64,000 nt of DNA from Chrysopilus asiliformis (Eukaryota; Arthropoda; Insecta; Diptera; Rhagionidae): NCBI GenBank assembly GCA_964034945.1, contig OZ035961.1, positions 91,779,491 to 91,843,490 on the forward strand, read 5' to 3'. The translations under genes and the position numbers were made by a program. Below the pieces are notes generated by a model, which was not told the DNA's origin, searched no databases, and was given only the letters and a program-made list of their open reading frames with translations. Shown piece after piece: positions 56,520 to 64,000 of the stretch. Numbering within the stretch: the stretch's first letter is position 1; each line of letters starts with the position of its first letter.

Positions 56520-59138
56520 TAGAAATATCAGGACAACGAATTTCTTATTTTTTCATCAAAACCCACTGTTTTTGATTGACCTGCCGAAGCATGGCCTAAC
56601 TTGCCCTGCGCATGAAATAGACGCATAGGGTTACCATAGGAAAATTTTACAAAACTAGAACTCGTGAGAGAAAAAATCCGGATATAGCAATCAAAACCCC
56701 TAGCACGTTTGAAATATTAAAATAATATAATAACTTAAAGTCAACTGCATAGCGGAAGGTTAAAACCATTTTTTTTCCTTTTCCATTTTTTTCTCCTTTT
56801 GGTTTGACTACGGAAATGTTTTATATAACTAAATCGGTTTTGCGAACAAAAATAAACACAGAGTAATGCGCCCCAAGCTATTTTTTTAATGAAAAACATG
56901 CGCCATAATTAGAATCCCCTGAAAAAATACGCCGCAGGAGAAAATTTTGGTTTTGGAAAGATACTTTCGAATTGTAAGTGTCACACTTGCAAGAGAGAAG
57001 TAATACAATTATTTTTTCTTTCTTGAGGTCTTGTATGAAACAAACTTCTTAATTTTCTGATTCCTCGGACACGGTTAAGAATCCTGGATACATTTAAAAA
57101 AAACCCCGCGGACGTCCCCGAATGCCATTAAATAAAGGACGGTGTCCGGAGAAAAGAGGACCGATGGCAACCCTACCCAGATAACATCACAAAAAATATA
57201 TTTTGCAATAGTATTCAAACTTATATTGAAAACCCTTGTACATTGAAAAACACTAAACTTTTGTCATAATACGTTCGCAATCTATTGGATACCTAAACTA
57301 CAGAAAATATTCTGATGCTAAAATCTTGATGTTTTCATGGGTAGAAAGGTATCAGGGAAATTGAGCCTTAAATTGCTTTCAACGTAATAAAATGAAAGCG
57401 TGAAAGATTTTCTTTATTGCCTTAATATTGGAATCGGAATAGCAAGGATACGTGGGCACACAACCACATACGACGATATACCCTAAGATTCGGCAAGTAA
57501 AATGCTATAAAAAAATGGTCGTGCTTTAAGGAAAAGCTTCTGGTAGTAGTCAAAAGGAAATCGAAAAAAAAATCGTATAAATGGATGAGGTAAAGGATTT
57601 TGAAGTACTAAAAATATATCCACCGTTCGATCTTGTGTCCTGAAAAAGATTTCTTTTCAAAAGACATTGAATTGACTCTCTAATGTTTTAGATTTTATTT
57701 AAAGTCTTATTCATCCATAAAATGGATGAAATTTATACTGATATTTGATCGATATAACTATAAAAGGATTTTCGTTTTTTGAATTTTCAAATATTATTGA
57801 GGAGACATCATCAAATTTATTAAATCTTGCGAATTGCTTACAATTCAGTTGCGAGTAAGTTTATAAATATGTATTTGGTTTTTATTTTGGAAATGTAAAG
57901 AAAAGTTTTACTTGGATTTTCTCCATTTTATCCAGTCTCCAATTGCTCTATAAAATATAAAATTTAATCGAAATGTCCTCGAATTGTATGAAAGTTTTAC
58001 GTTTTTCATTTCGTCCCTTACCCACGTCTCCGTCAGATACACTTTGGTAAAAACATATTACACAGATATAAACATGATGAAAGAGGGTTGCTTTCAGCAG
58101 CATACAGAAAAGACAAAGAGCAACGAAAAAATGTAATAAAGGATCGTATTTTAATTTAATTTTAAATGAAATGCCGCAAAATGGGACATAAAAGATAATT
58201 CCATAAGCCCCTGGAACTGTTGAAGCTTTTTGAAGCTCGTTTCGTTTCCTTTCGCGTATTTTACTTCTTTTTTCCTATATATATAAATACCACCCACTCT
58301 ACCTCAACATGTATAGCTGCTGCATCTTTTACCACCTTTACGTTATCTTCTACAACCACCCACCTCTTTAAATGTCTCCAAAATTCAACAACCCACTTTT
58401 TATCTGCGTATTCGAGGAAAATTCGTGTGGGTCGTATACGAGAGAATTGCGAGGATATTTTATACACTTCTACGACGACTTTAGTTCTGTATACTCGGAA
58501 AATGAAAACGGAAAATGTTTGTTTGGTTTTATGAAATCAACTCGACGCCGCACACCCATGGGATGATGTCTTTATTTATTCAAAAAGCTTAAAGGAAAAC
58601 AATTTGTCGCCGAAATTAAATTATGAATTTTTGTTTGATTTATGAAATTTTTTTCAAGCGCTTGAAAAATTCTTTTATTTGTTTCCACGAAGAGTAGAAC
58701 TTGATTAAACTTTTATCTCTCTGTTATTTTGTTTTTCTTTAATCAAAATTTTTTATAAGAAAATTAAATTTTTCGTTTAAATACGAAAAAAGTTTCACAT
58801 AACTTTCTAATAGTGAAATTCTTTCTGGTGCTTTTTTTTTAGAAGAAGATGAACGATTGGAGTTTTGAATTTTGTTTCAAAGTAACACATTTTAAAATTC
58901 ATTTTAAATCTCGTTCTCCGCTATTCCTTAGTCCAGGCGCGCATTGCGATGGTAAGCATGTAACACAGCGCTAAAGTGACAAGACGAAATATGTGAAAGT
59001 AATTTGGCAAGCCAAGTATGGTTTTCAAGTGTTTCAAAAACTCTACTTGACATTATGGGAGAAAAAATTCGAAAAAAATGCAAAGAGGGGTAGTGGGGTT
59101 AGAAATACCTAATATCAAAGTGACGTATTTTATGGACA
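56520..59138. other. Intronic; one GC motif copy at 56929
   Basis: TACGCCGCAGGAG at 56928-56940 is a dispersed-motif copy. GGACCGATGGCAACCCTA at about 57160 resembles a hAT terminus, but no partner was identified. Frames at 58220-58566 are threonine/phenylalanine-rich and unsupported. Confidence 0.4.
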
Positions 59139-59744
59139 ACTTTTTATACCCGTATGGTGAAACCAAAGGGTATATTAACTTTGCCTTACCGTTTGTAACG
59201 CCAAGATCCCGTCATCACACACAAAAATGAATTACACCAGTGTGTTTAGAATGATAAAAATAATTAATTTCTGCATGTCAGTCTGTCTGTCCGTCTGTCT
59301 GTCCGTCTGTCTGTCCGTCTGTCTGTCCGTCTGTCTGTCTGTGGCGCGGATTGCGGGCGCACGGATTGAGCTAGAGACTTGAAATTTTGCGCAGATCCGT
59401 TTTTCGTAAAATGCGAGACTAAGTTCGTTAATGGGCAAAAATGGACCATTAGGGGGGGGGGGGGTACCCCCCATACGAACGAAAACGGTTTTTGTGAATA
59501 TCTCAATATCTCGAAAACGGTGCATCTTATCAAAAAAGTCTAAGAACAAAAGTTATTTAGGATATGATTCTACATAAAACTCCCACACATCAAAATCCGA
59601 TTGGAATAAATTTTAAAAAATCTTATTGGAAAGTTTGACTTCAAAGTGGAATTTTGGTACAACTGTTCGAATTTTGATACGAATATCACCATACGGGTCT
59701 CCAATGATTGCCAGATTGGCAATTATAGCTTTTGTTATGTTTTT
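59139..59744 (+). mobile_element. Helentron/DINE-1-like element, copy 8, best preserved
   Basis: Starts TTTTTATACCCGTATGGTGA and has a clean GTCT/GTCC tract (59277-59342). It carries the full core, the subfamily A GAATTTTGATACGAATATC, TCACCATACGGGT, the perfect hairpin ATTGCCA-GAT-TGGCAAT and TATAGCTTTTGTTATG plus a T-run. The G-run before GTACCCCCC is expanded to 13 and ATATCTC is duplicated (59496-59512). A good reference for the family. Confidence 0.85.
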
Positions 59745-60360
59745 TTTACCTAAAACAGAAGAATTAGTGTTTGTGTCGGTTAGTGTAAAATGGAGGTCGT
59801 CCTAGGCTTTTGGATGTCTTCACATATAGGTACCACAAAAACCTCAAAAAAAAATTTGTGGGGAGGAAGGAAATGTCAAACTCCAGAAAAGTCCTCTATA
59901 TCGAGTGCACCAAAATGAGTATCGGACAGTGCATTAATCATATTACGCTACCATACACACTTGGTTTAATTTTTCACTCCTCGGAATTTTTTACATGAGC
60001 TTTATTCTATAAACGCACATGAATTTCGTTGCATGCTAATTGACAGCCAAAAAGTTTTATAAAAAATATCCTTTTTTTCGAAAAAGCTCAAAATCTTAAT
60101 AATTGCATGAATAGCGAGTATTGATATTTTAAAACTTCATGTTTTCTACACTGATGGAAATCAGGCATGTAGTAGAATAGTAGAATCAAGAACCGTCATT
60201 TGATTTAACTGATTCTCATTTATACTTCAAAATCAAATGTTTTTTATTTGAATTAAAAGACAAAGTAGTAAAACCAAAGAGCAAACCATTCATTTTAAAT
60301 GTAGGTTTTTTAAAACGTCTTCTCAAATTATTTAAATGAGAAGTATTAAAAACAAAAACC
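59745..60360. other. Intronic, nothing recognised
   Basis: AT-rich with no element ends. Confidence 0.4.
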
Positions 60361-60363
60361 TAA

Positions 60364-60735
60364 AAGTGCCGCTCCACATGAGAGTAAATGCCGGCGAGAA
60401 CCTCTCGATAGCAGCTACTCGCAAATGGACACGTCTCTGAGAGTCGCTCGCAGAAACTCGCGAGCTAGTTGCGAGCTGTCAAAACTGATTCTACTCTCTA
60501 GTCGACACGCACCCACTGAACTCTCAAGGAGTTGCTCGCCAGATACGAACGGCGTTTGAATTTCGCTAATGGCTCTCGAGAACTCGCCAAAGCAAGATGT
60601 CCAAAAAATCAAGATATTGGTCTTGAAAAGAGAAAAATCGCCGAAATTAACTCTCAAATAGACAACCTCCTGTGAGTAACTCTCGAGAGTTTTTGAGAGT
60701 TACTCGCGTATTTACTCTTATGTGGAGCGGCACTT
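60364..60735. mobile_element. TAA-flanked foldback MITE (AAGTGCCGCTCCACATG)
   Basis: The 372-bp element has about 25-bp terminal repeats (AAGTGCCGCTCCACATGAGA and inverse AAGTGCCGCTCCACATAAGA) with TAA at 60361-60363 and 60736-60738. Inside, CTCGCGAG, CTCTCGAGAG and GAGTTGCTCGC phrases recur in both orientations. The minus frame 60415-60657 is contained in it and is not a gene. Confidence 0.88.
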
Positions 60736-60738
60736 TAA

Positions 60739-61351
60739 TCAGTTAATTTGACTGTCTGATAGAGCGCGGATTCTTGCGTCATGCAGTCAAAACAAATAAC
60801 CGAGCATTTGTTTTGAATGTATAGACCATTATTCGAGGATATTAATAATGGTGAATAGAAACGAGAGCGAGAGAGAATCATCATCGTCGTTGGCGACACG
60901 CACAAATATATTTTATTTGTTTTTATGGACGTAGAAGTTTTCCAAATAATTATGCCACTTTTGAACACAATATTAAAAGCCCTTTCTTCATTTCTTATAA
61001 ATCTGAATAAAAAACCGTTTTTGTGATAATATCTTCATCTAGAAATTAGTTTGAGTTATATTTTCGCTAGATGTTTTATGCCCATATTTTCAGATTTTGT
61101 TTTCAAAAATCTTTTTTTGCAAAATATGATAAGAGGTGTATATTTTCTCGAGGTATTACTATCATATTCATCAAGAGAAGTTATTCGATTAAAGTTTTTG
61201 GTGTGGAAATCATTAAACTTTTTTGATTTTATGTTACTCGAATATTTTCAATAAAACTTAAAAAAAGTTTTTCCACCTTAAAATGAATATTAAGTGCTAC
61301 TACAGATAAATATACAAGTATAAATACGTCCCATTAACATCCGCTTATTTC
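60739..61351. other. Intronic, nothing recognised
   Basis: AT-rich, no supported gene. Confidence 0.4.
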
Positions 61352-61920
61352 GGGTCTTTCAATAAGGACATAACAATTTTGTATTTAAATAAAACACAGA
61401 ATAGTTGAGATATCGGGCTGAAATTTATTCCAGGTGTAGTGGACATGTTACATTTAAGTATGAAATTCGATGTCGTTCATATGGCCACCGCGAGCACGTT
61501 TGCTGATTGATTCTTTGGATGCAATTTTCCACCACTCTTCCACACATATCGGTCGGAACGTTGGCAATTTCGCGTTTGATATTGTTTCTGAGATCCTCTA
61601 ACGTTGTTGGGTTGCTGGCATAAACCACCGACTTAACATAACCCCATAAAAAGAAATCCAATGGCGTTAAATCGCATGAGCGAGATGGCCATTCGACCGG
61701 ACCATCATTTCATTTCATTTCATCATTTTCATTATCATTTCATCGGACTCAGAATTTCGGTAGTAAGTTTTAATAATTTCCAAACGTTGCTCGTTCTTGA
61801 ACTTCACCATGATAAAAATGTAAACCTTGACTGACGTTTTAGCATTGCCAGATCATAAAAAAAGTTTTAGCATGCGTTTTTATTAAAATACAAAATTGTT
61901 ATGTCCTTGTTGAAAGACCC
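61352..61920 (-). mobile_element. Internally deleted Tc1/mariner-like element
   Basis: The terminal repeats GGGTCTTTCAATAAGGACAT and inverse GGGTCTTTCAACAAGGACAT extend for about 35 bp. The 569-bp body holds both ends of a transposase gene but not its middle. TA follows the right end (61921-61922); the left flank reads TTTC, so the duplication is not confirmed. Confidence 0.82.
61425..61810 (-). pseudogene. Tc1/mariner-type transposase, N- and C-terminal ends only
   Basis: The ATG at 61810 opens MVKFKNEQRLEIIKTYY, the start of the helix-turn-helix region of insect Tc1/mariner-related transposases. After about 27 codons the sequence enters a TTTCATTTCATTTCATCATT-type microsatellite and a stop. 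It then resumes as VEWPSRSCDLTPLDFFLWGY and NPTTLEDLRNNI, the usual C-terminal segment after the last catalytic residue, to a stop at 61425. The two catalytic aspartates are gone with the deleted centre. The microsatellite at the junction looks like filler at a repair joint. Confidence 0.8.
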
Positions 61921-61922
61921 TA

Positions 61923-64000
61923 CTATAATAAAGAAAAGAGATAATAAACAAAAAGAGAGGTTACTTGGTTGTGACGTCGCTGCTTTTCTGGCAAAACACA
62001 ACAATCATTTGGTTTTAATACTTTTCATTTAAATCAAATAAAAAAACAAAATTTCGCGATTTTTTAAAATTCGATTTAAGTTGTTTTTCGTTGAATCTAA
62101 TGGCAATTTTCCCTCAGTGTAAAAAAGATTAGATTTCGGCGAAAGATTTTTAGCAAGTTTCTGCTAAATTTTTGTCACAACCAATACTTGGCCGAATGCG
62201 TAATTTTTGGGCCGAAACTAATTGCAACGTATAATTTTATTATAACGCATCCAACAATCTAATTTTTGTGATATGAAGCGGAAATCGAATTTAATTGAAA
62301 ATTAAAATAAAATGAAACGTTATTCGATGTTCGACCTCAAAAAGAATACAGAATTTCATAAAAGGTTTTGATTAATCAACGTGATAATCACTGATTTTGA
62401 AAATTGTTTGAAAACAATGGATTTGATGAATTTATTCCAAACAATCGATTTGAAAATTGTTTGAAATCCCATAATTTTATTCCTCAATCGAATTGAATTT
62501 CCCCAGTTGGATAACGAAAACTTGACACTAAACAACAATACAGGGAAAAGAGTTTTCCATTTTCCAATGCGGTAAATATTTGAGTGCAATTGATTGTTAT
62601 CTAAATAAATTCACCATTTCCATCATATATGATTTGAGGTTAATGGAATTTTCGCGTTTTATTGATAATTTCATCAGAGATTTTTTTTCTTCTATTTTGT
62701 TTACTTTTTCACTTTATTAAAAATTTAAGCGAATGAATTATAAGAATGGATTTCACACATTTTTAAAGTGATATTGTGGAGAATAATCGTAATAAATTTT
62801 TAATCGATTTGATTTCGAAGTAAATATTTTCTTTTCTGAAAAAAACAAAAATATCATTCTAAAATTAAAATTTTCCAAACTTTCCTACTGTTTATAAATA
62901 TTTGATTTTTTTCGGAAAACGTTTTCCACATTACGGAAATTATATTAATTTTCGAAAATGTGATTTTTTTTTATCACCGAATTGAAAATCGGTATCCAGG
63001 GATTGAATCCTTTGTACCTAAACCGCCATAGAATGTGTTTGTGTTTGTAGCTATGGTAACTCCATCTGACAATCTGCCATCGCTTCCGTTGTACATCACA
63101 GGAACGAAATTCCTGAAACGTTTTCCAATTGTTGGATAGGCATGCGCCTTCCCTTCCAACCAACACCCAAATGGGTGGCACTCACTCGCTGTATGGCAAA
63201 TGAAGGGTCTGTCAGCAAAATGGGGGAGCTTTCCCTGTAAAATCGGGTGGTCCTCAGGACATTTTCCACATTTTCCTCTACAAATCGAGCAAAGGGATAA
63301 TGGCGATGGATCCGAAAACGATGCACAGTGATGTAGAGTGGAGAGTATTAGTGTTACCTATGTGAATTGTTATTTGTTGTTATTGTGGGGATGCCAGGAG
63401 CTTGCTGCACATAAACTCTCTCTCTCTCTCTCTCTTTCTGTCAGTGGTTTTAAGGGACGGATGAGGAGTTTATCCCCTATACTCCCTAAACGTTTTCCTC
63501 TTTACCCATTCGATGGGAATATTTTCCTTTAAAATAAATATGTGGTGGTGTAGGAATGTCTGGTGGCTGGCTTCATAATGGGCGCACCTATATAAACAAC
63601 AAACTTAATTCTTACTTATAAATTGTTGAGGTTTATAGGAGACAGGAATAAAATACACAAACCACCGCACACACAGATGAGAAGACGACATAGATTTCTT
63701 TTTAAATAAAACCCCTTTCCATATCGACGGTGCAAATTTTACCCCAATCGTCCCTTTCGGAAATTTTTATATTAGTTCAGACCTAACACTGCTTGGTGAA
63801 ATATTTTTGCAATTAATAAACCGGCATTAAAAATGGGAGAAAATCTTTGGATTTGAAGTTAAAGCTGTTTATTGATTTTTACTGGTAAAAAAACTTACGC
63901 TGGAAAATTTGGTTGAATTTCCATTCAAGGTTTCTTAGTGCCGTTTGCACCACCTCAACCTAGCAACTTATGTTCATCTTAAACTATTTAAGTCCCAGAA
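61923..64000. other. No firm feature; two suggestive minus-strand frames
   Basis: Frames 63096-63326 and 62974-63159 (minus) lie end to end in different frames within a stretch less AT-rich than its surroundings, and read like protein-coding text (for example PFARFVEENVENVLR and DGRLSDGVTIATNTN). I recognise no family. A short (CT)n run is at 63417-63436. The rest is AT-rich. Confidence 0.3.

Noticed and set aside
58220..58534. 104-codon Thr/Phe-rich frame with apparent hydrophobic start
   Set aside because: AT- and pyrimidine-rich low complexity, overlapped by open frames on both strands, with no family resemblance.

Overview
This window looks like insect nuclear DNA, most likely from a fly (Diptera). 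It is AT-rich, its one recognisable gene is cut into small exons by large introns, and it is crowded with short non-autonomous transposons. The commonest of these resemble the DINE-1/Helentron-associated elements of flies: they start TATACCCG, carry a GTCT/GTCC tract and end in a hairpin. The order is an inference; the animal nature and the transposon families are visible in the sequence.

The only host gene I can support is the 5' part of orthopedia (otp), a paired-like homeobox gene on the + strand. Its first coding exon (31055-31088), second exon (39985-40142) and third exon (40332-40490) join in perfect phase with consensus splice sites. Together they encode a 117-residue N-terminal part that ends after homeodomain position 46. 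The rest of the homeodomain (helix 3 with W48/N51) is not in the window, so the next intron exceeds 23.5 kb. About 31 kb upstream and 23.5 kb downstream of these exons contain no other gene I can defend.

The rest is a layered transposon landscape. (a) Helentron/DINE-1-like elements: seven full or nearly full copies of a young ~0.5-0.6 kb family, one fragment, and an older related family. (b) TIR elements with target duplications: hAT (5758-6658; 44940-45996, the latter with a transposase remnant and a perfect 8-bp duplication), piggyBac-like TTAA elements (10669-10841, 10846-13131, 27001-27333), TAA/TTA-flanked MITEs (PIF/Harbinger-like duplication), a CACTA-like pair (21789-22060, 25868-26139), a pogo/Tigger-like MITE (56286-56517) and a deleted Tc1/mariner relative (61352-61920). 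(c) One 3.4-kb non-LTR retrotransposon (51304-54694) that is 5'-truncated, rearranged and inserted inside a Helentron-like copy. (d) Tandem arrays: an ~800-bp octamer array (4887-5690), a 122-bp minisatellite next to a giant palindrome (15504-16195), and 303-bp and 147-bp tandem duplications.

The insertions are nested and can be ordered. At 10.8-13.1 kb a piggyBac-like element contains a TAA-flanked MITE, which contains a Helentron-like element. At 17.6-19.0 kb a young Helentron-like copy sits in an old one, with the empty site preserved elsewhere in the window. A dispersed 13-bp GC-rich motif (consensus TGCGCCGCAGGCG) recurs about 13 times between unrelated sequences and is not explained by any element I could delimit.
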